A DNA stretch of 64,000 nt from Flavihumibacter soli (lineage in GTDB: Bacteria > Bacteroidota > Bacteroidia > Sphingobacteriales > Sphingobacteriaceae): NCBI RefSeq assembly GCF_010692725.1, contig NZ_JAAFZB010000095.1, positions 434,001 to 498,000 of the forward strand, read 5' to 3'. The notes under the pieces were generated by a model, which was not told the origin of the DNA, searched no databases, and saw only the letters and a list, made by a program, of their open reading frames with translations. Shown in pieces: positions 8,048 through 16,663 of the stretch (the stretch's first letter is position 1; each line of letters starts with the position of its first letter). Made by a program: the position numbers and the translations under genes.

Positions 8048-9532
8048 TTAATTATAACCCGGGTTTTGAGTAAGTTTTGTATTCCGGTTCAACTCTTGCT
8101 GAGGAATCGGAAGTAGCAGATCTGTAGCCTGAGCGTTGTAATTCGTTTTGGTATTTGTTCTCAGATCGATCTCATTCAGGTTATTCATTACTTCAACAGC
8201 TACCCCGTATCGTTTCAGATCATTCCAGCGCTGTGCTTCCTGGGCTAATTCCATGCGGCGTTCATTTAGTATGGCAGACCGTAAATCTGCCTGTGTTGAT
8301 GCTGTTGATGGAGGCAGCCCGGCACGTAATCTAATTTTATCTACTTCAAGTTTTGCGTCTGCGGGACGATTCAATTCGTTCAGAGCTTCAGCCTTTAAAA
8401 GAATGATGTCAGCTAAACGCAGAAGATATTGCCTGTTAGTACTTGCCCAACCATTAGCGCTTCTCCATTTGTAAGCAAATGGGACGCTTCCACCAACCGG
8501 CAAAGCCCAGTATTCATCTGACCATGGGGCATTTTCAAAAAGTACGGTGGCATTCTTACGAACCTGATCATTTTCATTATCAAAGGCTGCTACCAGGTCC
8601 TTAGACGGAGTTACGAACTTTCTCCAGCTATCGCCGCTTATAGAAGGCGGCAATAATAATTGAGGCCCATAATTTGCTTCCGGCCCGCCCTCAAACTGCG
8701 CTTCCAGAATTGATTCTGCATTATTGTAGTGATCTCCATCCCATAAAAAGTCAAAGCTGGGCATTAACCGGTAGTCTGCCGGACTGGATATCACCGCGTC
8801 AGCATATTGAAGAACCTTATTATAGTCTTTCGAAGGCTTTTGAGCGTAGGCTTTTGCTAACAAGGCATTTGCCGCTCCCTTGGTTGCTCTTGCTTTTGAT
8901 ATGCTCGCCACGCCACTATAAGTGTCCGGTAAAACCGTTACAGCAAATTCAAGATCAGTTATGATCTGGGCATATACTTCTTCCTCAGTAGACCGCGGCA
9001 CATTGGTAGCGCCCGGTTCAGTGGATGAAATTGGAGAGGTTACCAATGGAACTCCGCCAAATAATGAAACCAACTGATAGTAATGGAACGCGCGCAAAAA
9101 AGAAGCTTCTCCTAACATCTCTGCTCTCCGGTTATTTTTATCCAGCGCTGCATCCTGGATACCGGGTACTTTTTGCAATACCAGGTTGGCTTTCGCAATA
9201 GCACCATAAAGCTGGCCCCAGTTTGAGTTAAGACGTGCATTGGTAGGAGTAATTTCTAATTTATCAATAGCAAAAATCTCCGGATTGTCTCCCCCCGCAT
9301 AATAGTTATCAGAGATCACATCGCTGAAGAGGATATTATCCCATATGTAATACTCCTGGGCAAATGAATCATAAACGCCGGTGAGGGCGGCTTCTGCATC
9401 GGGGGCTGTATTGTAAGCATTGGCAGTGGTCGCACTGGAGATCGGAGCAAGATCAACGAAATCTTTACATGAAGGTGCGCTTAACATCAATGACACTGTC
9501 ATTGTATATAGAGCTATATTTTTAGTTTTCAT
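8048..9532 (-). CDS. susD: SusD/RagB-family outer-membrane nutrient-binding lipoprotein
   Basis: A 494-residue SusD homologue that forms the lid of the SusC transporter and captures glycans at the cell surface. The lipobox is LSAPSC with Cys22. The helical TPR-like scaffold is recognisable from ANAYNTAPDAEAALTGVYD, then GEASFLRAFHYYQLVSLFGGVPLV (read in parts) and the C-terminal RLADIILLKAEALNELNRP, followed by the family ending ILNERRMELAQEAQRWNDLKR. It terminates in LTQNPGYN, a typical SusD tail. It lies 11 bp downstream of susC, clearly the same transcript. Symbol is by family, not a claim of starch specificity. Confidence 0.95.
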   Translation of the reverse strand: MKTKNIALYTMTVSLMLSAPSCKDFVDLAPISSATTANAYNTAPDAEAALTGVYDSFAQEYYIWDNILFSDVISDNYYAGGDNPEIFAIDKLEITPTNARLNSNWGQLYGAIAKANLVLQKVPGIQDAALDKNNRRAEMLGEASFLRAFHYYQLVSLFGGVPLVTSPISSTEPGATNVPRSTEEEVYAQIITDLEFAVTVLPDTYSGVASISKARATKGAANALLAKAYAQKPSKDYNKVLQYADAVISSPADYRLMPSFDFLWDGDHYNNAESILEAQFEGGPEANYGPQLLLPPSISGDSWRKFVTPSKDLVAAFDNENDQVRKNATVLFENAPWSDEYWALPVGGSVPFAYKWRSANGWASTNRQYLLRLADIILLKAEALNELNRPADAKLEVDKIRLRAGLPPSTASTQADLRSAILNERRMELAQEAQRWNDLKRYGVAVEVMNNLNEIDLRTNTKTNYNAQATDLLLPIPQQELNRNTKLTQNPGYN

Positions 9533-9543
9533 ATCGATCGATA

Positions 9544-12471
9544 TTAAAATGTAACGTTTAAGCCGAAAATTAGATTTCGTGTTTGCGGATAAGTACCAAA
9601 ATCGATTCCCTGAACTGTATTAGATCCGCCGGCATAATTTACCTCGGGATCGAACCCTTTATAATCAGTGCTGGTTAACAGGTTTTCTCCGGTAACATAG
9701 AATTTAGCGCCGGAGGATTTTATTTTTGATAGTAAGCTTTTCGGAAGTGCGTAACTAAGCGTAGCAGATTTCAACCTGATATACGAGCCATCCTCTACAA
9801 AACGGGTTGAAATGATCGAATTATTCACGTTGCCTGATTTCGGCATGCTCGTAACTTGACCTGGAGCAGTCCAACGGGATAAAACGTCTGCTGAATGATT
9901 TTTAGGATCGACCATTGCTTCGGTTTCAATCCGGGTAGCGTTGAAAATATCATTACCCTGTGAACCCTGGATAAAGAAGTCGAACGCGAAATTTTTATAA
10001 GAAAGGCTGTTGGTCAAACCGTAAATGAAATCAGGATTAGGATTCCCGATAATCGTACGATCGCTTGCAGCCGGGTTGAACGTACTGTTTCCATTCACGT
10101 CCAGATACATTAGGTTGCCTGTAGCAGGATCAACAATGTCTGCTACATAACCAAAGAAAGTCCCGAGTGGATACCCTTCTCTCGCTAAACTTACATCGCC
10201 CCTGGCAGCAACATACCCCCCGTAAATGTCACTCCCGTTAATGCTTAGTACTTTATTCCGGTTAAAAGAAATATTGAAATCTGTATCCCATAGGAAATCA
10301 CCCTCGACAAAGTTTCTGCTACCTATCTGGAATTCTAATCCTTTATTTTCAACAGATCCTACGTTTTGGATTCCGGTTGAGAATCCGGTTGAAAGAGGCA
10401 GTGGTACATCCAACAGAAGATCTTTCGTTTTTTTCCAATACGCTTCAGCGGTAAAATTGATTCTTGAATTTAAAATAGCGAGATCGATACCAATATTGGA
10501 TTGCTCCGTCTCTTCCCATTTCAACTCATTATTTCCTATAGTTGAAGGATAAGTACCCGGCATGATCACCCCGCCAAAAGGATAATTAGCGCCTACGCCC
10601 ACACTGGCGAAGGAGGCATAGGTCCCAACATTATCATTCCCGACAACTCCCCAGCCAGCTCTCAATTTTAAATCATTGATTATCTCAACATCCTTTAAGA
10701 AAGATTCCTGAGAAATTCTCCAGCCTGCCGAGAACGAAGGGAAATAACCCCACCTGTTTTCGGCACCAAAATTAGATGAAGCATCGGCTCTAAAATTGAC
10801 GGTTAAAAGATATTTTCCCGCATAGTCGTAATTGAGACGGCTTAAGAAGGATTGATTTGCCTTCTCTGATTTATCTGCGGATGCAATATTAATGATCGAG
10901 CCGCCGTTTGGTGTAGTTACCGAAATTCCTGAAAAGTTCCTTCGTTCGATGGAGCTGTTTTCATACTTTGTTTTTTGAAGAACAAATCCACCTAAGGCAC
11001 TGAAATTATGGTCTCCAACTACTTTATTGTAGGTTAGAGTATTATCGTTGATCCAGAAATTAGTCAGGTTAGTGGTGTATACGCCTATACCGCCATTCGC
11101 ACGGCCATATCCGGTACGAATCGGATCAAGGAATGAATCAAAAGCAGCATTGCTGTAATCAATACCGAGATTGGTCCTGAATTTTAAATCTTTCATTATG
11201 TTTAAATCGGCGTGTACACCGGCAAGCAGCCGTTGATTTTTATAACCTCTGTCAGTACCGTCTGTGCCGGAAATCGGGTTTTCCCAGTCCTGGAAAGGAT
11301 TCCTGGTAAAGGTTCCATCTTCATTATAAATTCCAATCACCGGTGGTGTTGAGAGCACCCCCAGCAACACGCCCCCCTGGTTAACTGCCGAATTATCGCT
11401 TACATCAACATCATGGTAGTTGGTATATGCCACGTTGGTTCCCACGTTTAACCATGGTTTCAGTTCCTGATCCAGATTAACTTTAAAGTTGGCACGGTCC
11501 ATTTCAGAACTACGAACAGCTCCCTTTTGCTGAACCCATCCTCCGGATACGTAGTATGAAGTTTTTTCGGTTTTTCCTGAAACGGCCAACTGGTAATTTT
11601 GAGAATTCCCATTTTGAAAAACTTCATCCTGCCAGTTTGTATTTTCAGTATACTGGTTCCAGTCAGTATTTTGCCCCATTTCCGTCATCAAGGCCCTGTA
11701 CTGGTCCCCATTCAAGACATCAAGTTCCCTCCAAACACTGGAAAAGCCTGCATAGGCCTCGAATTCAAATTTTGGCTCGCCGACCTTGCCCTTTTTAGTT
11801 GTGATTAATACAACTCCGTTTGCGCCCTGAGCGCCATAAATAGCCGCCGATGAAGCATCTTTTAAGACAGTAATGGTTTCAATATCACTGGGACTAAGCG
11901 ACCGTGTATCTGAAGTCGGAACCCCATCAATGACATATAATGGCTCACTCGACGCATTGATAGAGCTGGTCCCCCTGATCCTCATGCTAAAACCTGCAGA
12001 CGGTTTACCTGAAGAAGAAAGCACCTGAACCCCTGCAGTTTTTCCCTGAATAATACTTCCGAATTGCGTATTAGGTCTTGACTCAAAGGCTTCTTCGGAA
12101 ACGATTCCGACAGAACCTGTAATATCACCCTTGCGCTGAGTCCCATAGCCGACAACGACGACTTCACTCAACTGCCGGTTCTCTTCGGCTAAGGTGATAT
12201 CTATTACATTCCGATTGTTAACAGCTACCTCTTGTGCTGTAAAGCCAAGGTAAGTAAAAACAAGGGTGGCGTTTGCGGGCACACTTATAGAGTAGTCACC
12301 ATTCGCCCCGGCCAAGACCCCGGTAGAGGTATCTTTAACTTTAACTGAAACTCCGGGCAGTGTGCCACCCTTCTGATCTTTGATAGTGCCTTTCACCGTG
12401 ATGTTTTGCGCCATTGCAAGCGTCCAGCCGGTTAATAGAAAGACAATAAGCAGAGTAGTTATCTTTTGCAT
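9544..12471 (-). CDS. susC: SusC/RagA-family TonB-dependent outer-membrane transporter
   Basis: A 975-residue outer-membrane barrel that imports oligosaccharides using TonB energy. In order: signal peptide 1-21 (cleaved after AMA), carboxypeptidase-regulatory-like domain about 22-95, TonB-box-like LSEVVVVGYG at about 101-110, plug domain about 115-225 with the SusC signature DASSAAIYGAQGANGVV, then the 22-strand barrel ending in an aromatic residue (NLIFGLNVTF). There is no N-terminal secretin/STN extension, so an anti-sigma/ECF signalling role is unlikely. I chose the ATG at 12471 because the signal peptide starts there; an upstream in-frame ATG at 12498 adds MCLLIKRQI. First gene of the PUL operon. 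Confidence 0.95.
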   Translation of the reverse strand: MQKITTLLIVFLLTGWTLAMAQNITVKGTIKDQKGGTLPGVSVKVKDTSTGVLAGANGDYSISVPANATLVFTYLGFTAQEVAVNNRNVIDITLAEENRQLSEVVVVGYGTQRKGDITGSVGIVSEEAFESRPNTQFGSIIQGKTAGVQVLSSSGKPSAGFSMRIRGTSSINASSEPLYVIDGVPTSDTRSLSPSDIETITVLKDASSAAIYGAQGANGVVLITTKKGKVGEPKFEFEAYAGFSSVWRELDVLNGDQYRALMTEMGQNTDWNQYTENTNWQDEVFQNGNSQNYQLAVSGKTEKTSYYVSGGWVQQKGAVRSSEMDRANFKVNLDQELKPWLNVGTNVAYTNYHDVDVSDNSAVNQGGVLLGVLSTPPVIGIYNEDGTFTRNPFQDWENPISGTDGTDRGYKNQRLLAGVHADLNIMKDLKFRTNLGIDYSNAAFDSFLDPIRTGYGRANGGIGVYTTNLTNFWINDNTLTYNKVVGDHNFSALGGFVLQKTKYENSSIERRNFSGISVTTPNGGSIINIASADKSEKANQSFLSRLNYDYAGKYLLTVNFRADASSNFGAENRWGYFPSFSAGWRISQESFLKDVEIINDLKLRAGWGVVGNDNVGTYASFASVGVGANYPFGGVIMPGTYPSTIGNNELKWEETEQSNIGIDLAILNSRINFTAEAYWKKTKDLLLDVPLPLSTGFSTGIQNVGSVENKGLEFQIGSRNFVEGDFLWDTDFNISFNRNKVLSINGSDIYGGYVAARGDVSLAREGYPLGTFFGYVADIVDPATGNLMYLDVNGNSTFNPAASDRTIIGNPNPDFIYGLTNSLSYKNFAFDFFIQGSQGNDIFNATRIETEAMVDPKNHSADVLSRWTAPGQVTSMPKSGNVNNSIISTRFVEDGSYIRLKSATLSYALPKSLLSKIKSSGAKFYVTGENLLTSTDYKGFDPEVNYAGGSNTVQGIDFGTYPQTRNLIFGLNVTF

Positions 12472-12833
12472 AATCTGTCGTTTTATAAGTAAACACAATT
12501 AGTCACTTAAAGTTATGACTTAATAAAGGGGAATCATAAGAAAAACCAAGGAAATTTTGATGTAAAATGCTGATTACAAGGTGCATAGGTGTTTTTTCCG
12601 TTACAAATCGTTGACATTTAAATACGATTTTTTAGCTCATGCGGTCAGTTCTTCCTTTAATTCTAACTGCTCGTCTTTTCATTATTAGAACAACCTCCCG
12701 GAAAATCAAAGGATTTGACCGTCAGAATTCATTAAAAGTCGCTGGAAAAAATTGGAGGTGATCCGTTTAAGTGCGTGTGAAATTGGTTGATTATCCCATT
12801 TAATAATTAGCTTTAACTTTTAAAAAAGCGAAC
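12472..12833. other. Divergent intergenic region between susC and the glutathione peroxidase gene
   Basis: About 360 bp without a gene. It must hold the PUL promoter (minus strand) and the peroxidase promoter (plus strand). It is AT-rich, but I found no TAnnTTTG element on either strand, no clear operator palindrome and no RNA gene. The PUL promoter may need an activator or alternative sigma factor encoded elsewhere. Confidence 0.6.
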
Positions 12834-13379
12834 ATGATGAAATATATGATTACCGCGGTTCTTTTGGTTATGGTACTTACATCGGCCTCACCGGTGAAAG
12901 TGAAAAGTATCCATGATTTCAAAATAGAATCAATTGATGGCAAGACTATCAACCTATCGAAATTTAAGGGCAAGAAATTGCTGATAGTGAATACAGCATC
13001 CAAATGCGGCTATACGCCACAATACAAGGCCCTGGAAGAACTTTCTCAGAAATACAAAGGTCAGCTGGTGGTGATTGGCTTTCCTTCCGACAACTTCGGA
13101 GGACAGGAATTTCAACAGAACACCGAGATCAAAGAGTTCTGCCAAAAGAACTATGGTGTAACGTTCCCGCTTACTACCAGGGTTGATGTTAAAGGCGAAA
13201 ATGCTACCCCTATCTTTAAATATCTTTGCAGCAAGAGTGAGAACGGTGTGCTGGATGCTACGATCAACTGGAATTTCAATAAATTCCTGGTTGACGAGAA
13301 CGGAAAGGTGATCGCTCATTTTAACAGTAAAACCCTGCCTGACAGCCCTGAGATACTAAAGTTTATCGCTCAGAACTAA
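12834..13379 (+). CDS. Exported glutathione peroxidase-family thiol peroxidase
   Basis: A 181-residue GPx-fold protein that reduces hydroperoxides, probably using thioredoxin rather than glutathione. A signal peptide occupies about 1-20, so it should act in the periplasm. The catalytic tetrad is visible: peroxidatic Cys58 in NTASKCGYTPQY, Gln91 in FPSDNFGGQEF, Trp146 and Asn147 in TINWNFNKFLVD. Cys103 (EIKEFCQKNYG) is in the resolving-Cys position of thioredoxin-type family members. Length is normal for a non-selenium GPx plus signal. It is monocistronic, converging on glnS with a shared terminator. Confidence 0.93.
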   Translation: MMKYMITAVLLVMVLTSASPVKVKSIHDFKIESIDGKTINLSKFKGKKLLIVNTASKCGYTPQYKALEELSQKYKGQLVVIGFPSDNFGGQEFQQNTEIKEFCQKNYGVTFPLTTRVDVKGENATPIFKYLCSKSENGVLDATINWNFNKFLVDENGKVIAHFNSKTLPDSPEILKFIAQN

Positions 13380-13397
13380 ACTTATTTATTGCGCATA

Positions 13398-13433
13398 AAA
13401 AAACCCTGCTTTGTAGAGAAGGCAGGGTTTTTT
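13398..13433. terminator. Bidirectional terminator between gpx and glnS
   Basis: AAAAAACCCTGC / GCAGGGTTTTTT arms around about 12 nt, with A and T runs on both sides. It sits 18 bp after the peroxidase stop and 26 bp after the glnS stop, so it can serve both convergent genes. Confidence 0.88.
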
Positions 13434-13458
13434 GTTAGCACTTATTCTTTGTAGACGA

Positions 13459-15129
13459 TCAGCCCTTTTTTGACTCTTTAGCCCAGGCATCCTTTAAAGT
13501 GACCGTCCGGTTAAATACGAGACTGTTTTCGTTTGAATCTATATCCAACGTAAAATACCCTTTCCGTATAAACTGGTAGCCTTTTCCCGGAATGGCCGTT
13601 GCCAGATCAGGCTCTATAAAAGCGTTACGGATAATGGTCAGGCTATCCGGATTGATATATTCTTTAAAATCACCATCCTCGCTTGAGGGATCCTCGACCT
13701 GGAAAAGGCGGTCATATAAACGAATCTCAGCTGTTTTTGCATGCAATACACTGACCCAGTGAATCGTGCCCTTCACATTAATGCCGCTGGTATCACTCCC
13801 ACTTCTTGACTCGGGAATGTAGCTGCAGTGCACTTCTGTTACCCGGCCGTTTTCATCCTTAACAAAATTCTCACACTTAACGATGTAAGCATGCTTCAAA
13901 CGTACCATCAGGCCAACTCCAAGCCGGAAGAATTTTTTAGGGGGCTCTTCCATAAAGTCTTCCCGCTCTATCCATATTTCCCTACTGAAAGGGATATTCC
14001 GGGCACCTTCGCCACCTTCCACCTCCGGATTATTCTCACCAACGAGAACTTCCTCTTTACCGGCAGGATAATTTGTAATAACCAGTTTAATCGGATCGAG
14101 TACAGCCATCCTGCGCCAGGCGGACTTGTTTAAATCTTCACGTATGCAAAATTCCAGCAAGCTGTACTCAATAATATTCTCCCGCTTGGCGATCCCGATC
14201 CTTTCGCAAAAATTCCGGATTGATCCGGGAGTATAGCCTCTGCGTCTGTAGCCGCTGATAGTTGGCATTCGAGGGTCATCCCAGCCGGTGACAAACCTTT
14301 CATTCACGAGTTGAAGGAGCTTACGCTTGCTCATGACAGTGTAGTTCATATTCAGGCGGGCAAACTCATATTGCTTTGAAGGGAAGATCTCCAGTTCATC
14401 TATGAACCAGTCATACAAGGGCCTATGCGGAATAAATTCCAATGTACAGATAGAATGAGTGATCCTTTCAATGGAATCACTTTGCCCGTGAGCAAAGTCA
14501 TACATCGGGTAAATACACCATTCGTCACCTGTCCGGTGATGATGTGCATGGCGGATGCGGTACATCAATGGATCCCGCATATGCATATTGGGTGATGCCA
14601 GGTCGATCTTAGCACGAAGAACTTTGGCTCCGTCTGCGTATTTGCCTGCCTTCATTTCTTCAAAAAGCCTGATATTTTCTTCAACACTCCGACTGCGGAA
14701 AGGTGTAGGTATTCCAGGCTCAGTCGGCGTACCCTTACTGGCTGCTATTTCTTCGGCAGTACTGTCATCAACGTAGGCCTTCCCCTTTTGTATGAGCTGC
14801 ATTGCGAAGGCATACATCTGGTCAAAGTAGTCTGAGGAATAGAGTTCCTGATCCCAGTCAAAACCCAGCCATTTAATGTCCTCCTTTATACTATCAACAT
14901 AGCGTGTATCCTCCGTTACGGGATTAGTATCATCAAAGCGAAGGTTCGTCTTTCCATTATACTGTTGTGCTATGCCGAAATTCAGGCAAATAGATTTTGC
15001 GTGTCCTATATGAAGGAACCCGTTAGGCTCCGGCGGAAAGCGGGTAAGTACCCGACCGTCATGTTTCCCTTCGCGTACATCCCCCTCAATTATTTCTTCT
15101 AAAAAGTTTAATGATCTTTCTTCGCTCAT
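13459..15129 (-). CDS. glnS: Glutaminyl-tRNA synthetase
   Basis: A 556-residue class I aminoacyl-tRNA synthetase that charges tRNA-Gln. The HIGH motif is in [18 protein letters not shown] (residues about 33-42) and the KMSKS-type loop is VMSKRKL (about 268). GlnRS-specific segments include [11 protein letters not shown] and [11 protein letters not shown]-like text read as [17 protein letters not shown] in parts. The C-terminal half contains the two beta-barrel anticodon-binding domains. The presence of direct GlnRS means tRNA-Gln need not be made by transamidation. Start is the ATG at 15129; a TACTTTTG motif lies 33-40 nt upstream. Full length for the family. Confidence 0.97.
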   Translation of the reverse strand: MSEERSLNFLEEIIEGDVREGKHDGRVLTRFPPEPNGFLHIGHAKSICLNFGIAQQYNGKTNLRFDDTNPVTEDTRYVDSIKEDIKWLGFDWDQELYSSDYFDQMYAFAMQLIQKGKAYVDDSTAEEIAASKGTPTEPGIPTPFRSRSVEENIRLFEEMKAGKYADGAKVLRAKIDLASPNMHMRDPLMYRIRHAHHHRTGDEWCIYPMYDFAHGQSDSIERITHSICTLEFIPHRPLYDWFIDELEIFPSKQYEFARLNMNYTVMSKRKLLQLVNERFVTGWDDPRMPTISGYRRRGYTPGSIRNFCERIGIAKRENIIEYSLLEFCIREDLNKSAWRRMAVLDPIKLVITNYPAGKEEVLVGENNPEVEGGEGARNIPFSREIWIEREDFMEEPPKKFFRLGVGLMVRLKHAYIVKCENFVKDENGRVTEVHCSYIPESRSGSDTSGINVKGTIHWVSVLHAKTAEIRLYDRLFQVEDPSSEDGDFKEYINPDSLTIIRNAFIEPDLATAIPGKGYQFIRKGYFTLDIDSNENSLVFNRTVTLKDAWAKESKKG

Positions 15130-15161
15130 AAATCTCTAATGTCACCATTTGTGACTATCTG

Positions 15162-15169
15162 CAAAAGTA
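15162..15169 (-). promoter_or_regulatory. Candidate -7 element for glnS
   Basis: Reads TACTTTTG on the minus strand, matching TAnnTTTG, about 33 nt upstream of the glnS ATG. The -33 TTG is not obvious. Confidence 0.45.
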
Positions 15170-15245
15170 ACAATTCAGTTCGTCTCCGCTGACCTGAAAT
15201 TACCCTATAGGGTGTTCCCATTCTTTTTTCTATTATTTTTACACA

Positions 15246-15665
15246 ATGAACAACAGCTTAAGCCGCCCCCTGAGAGTATTAGTGGCCAAGGTAGGCCTCG
15301 ACGGCCATGACCGCGGTGCAAAAATAATCGCTACTTCATTACGGGATGCAGGAATGGAAGTGATCTATACGGGCCTGAGACAAACTCCTGAAATGGTTGT
15401 TAACACAGCTCTCCAGGAAGATGTTGATGCCATTGGGGTTTCTATTCTTTCCGGCGCTCATATGACGGTTTTCCCAAAGATTATCCGGATAATGAAGGAA
15501 AAGGGCTTGAATGATGTGCTTCTTACCGGCGGAGGAATCATTCCCGATGCGGACATGAAGTTCTTAAATGAGATCGGTGTCGGTAAACTTTTTGCTCCTG
15601 GTACGCATACACACGATATTGTTACGTATATTACTGCGTGGGTTGAAGAGAACCGGAATTTTTAA
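15246..15665 (+). CDS. Stand-alone B12-binding subunit of an acyl-CoA mutase (methylmalonyl-CoA mutase C-terminal-like)
   Basis: A 139-residue Rossmann-like cobalamin-binding protein. It carries the base-off/His-on motif D19-x-H21-x-x-G24 in VGLDGHDRGAK, the second cobalamin loop SILSGAHM and the third GGGIIPDAD, ending in GVGKLFAPGTHT. This is the C-terminal domain of methylmalonyl-CoA mutase alone, as found in split mutases where a separate large subunit carries the TIM barrel. It would deliver adenosylcobalamin for carbon-skeleton rearrangement in the cytoplasm. No large subunit or MeaB-type chaperone is in this window. It is followed 52 bp later by an enoyl-CoA hydratase gene on the same strand, suggesting acyl-CoA breakdown. 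Confidence 0.9.
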   Translation: MNNSLSRPLRVLVAKVGLDGHDRGAKIIATSLRDAGMEVIYTGLRQTPEMVVNTALQEDVDAIGVSILSGAHMTVFPKIIRIMKEKGLNDVLLTGGGIIPDADMKFLNEIGVGKLFAPGTHTHDIVTYITAWVEENRNF

Positions 15666-15717
15666 TCTTCTAAGAACCCGTTTCTAATCCGCTACTATAG
15701 AATTGTTGTCACAACAT

Positions 15718-16500
15718 ATGAAATACGAAAATCTACTCCTTGAGATTAAAAACCGCATCTTATACATCACGATAAATCGCGAAAGCAAACTTAATGCACT
15801 GAACAAGGCGACGCTCGGCGAACTGCACTTTGCTATAACCGATTCGTTCAATGACCGTTCGGTGGGCGGAATAATTTTGACAGGCGCAGGGCCTAAGGCT
15901 TTTGTGGCCGGTGCCGATATATCCGAATTTGCAACCTTTAATCCTGATGAGGGTCGCAACCTTGCCCGTGAAGGCCAGACAAAAGTTTTCGACGTCATTC
16001 ACAACAGCAATAAACCGGTGATCGCAGCTATCAATGGATTTGCGCTTGGCGGTGGCCTGGAACTTGCCATGGCCTGCCACATAAGGGTCGTGTCAGATAA
16101 CGCACGCCTGGGTTTGCCTGAAGTGACCCTGGGCCTGATTCCCGGTTATGGCGGTACCCAGAGACTTACCCAGCTTGTCGGACGCGCGCGTGCCCTGGAA
16201 TTGATCCTTACTGCCGATATGATCACCGCAGCAGAGGCATTACAGTCGGGGCTGGTCAATCATGTCGTATCTCCCGAAGAACTGATCATTAAGTCTGAGG
16301 AGATCATGAATAAAATATTAAGCCGATCACCCGTCGCAGTGGCAGCTGCCATCAGGGCTGTTAACGCTGGCCTTACCGACGGAGAAAACGGATTTGAGGC
16401 GGAAATTAATGAGTTCTCGAATTGTTTCGGGACCGCCGATTTCCACGAAGGTGTCACTGCATTCAGGGAGAAACGTAAACCGGTGTTTAAAGGGAATTAA
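15718..16500 (+). CDS. Enoyl-CoA hydratase/isomerase family protein (crotonase)
   Basis: A 260-residue crotonase-fold enzyme, probably hydrating short enoyl-CoA or 3-hydroxybutyryl-CoA-type substrates. The oxyanion-hole strands are FVAGADISEF (about 60-70) and FALGGGLELAMACH (about 104-117). Both catalytic glutamates of true hydratases are kept: the Glu in GGLELA and the Glu in GLPEVTLGLIPGYGGTQRL. The sequence then has the standard AADRLGLVNHVV-type helix (SGLVNHVVSPEEL). I chose the ATG at 15718; the upstream TTG at 15703 adds only five residues. Likely co-transcribed with the B12 subunit, fitting acyl-CoA metabolism. Confidence 0.92.
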   Translation: MKYENLLLEIKNRILYITINRESKLNALNKATLGELHFAITDSFNDRSVGGIILTGAGPKAFVAGADISEFATFNPDEGRNLAREGQTKVFDVIHNSNKPVIAAINGFALGGGLELAMACHIRVVSDNARLGLPEVTLGLIPGYGGTQRLTQLVGRARALELILTADMITAAEALQSGLVNHVVSPEELIIKSEEIMNKILSRSPVAVAAAIRAVNAGLTDGENGFEAEINEFSNCFGTADFHEGVTAFREKRKPVFKGN

Positions 16501-16663
16501 TACCTTTAATTCAAATTTAAAACCGCAACAATAAACTGTGGCTAATTTGTAACATTACCAAAGTTGTACACGTAAAATCTACTCAGCCAACAAATTATAA
16601 ATTTATAGGCAATGAGCATTCGAGCTTAGAACGTTACAAACACTATTTATCGCTTCTTGTAAA

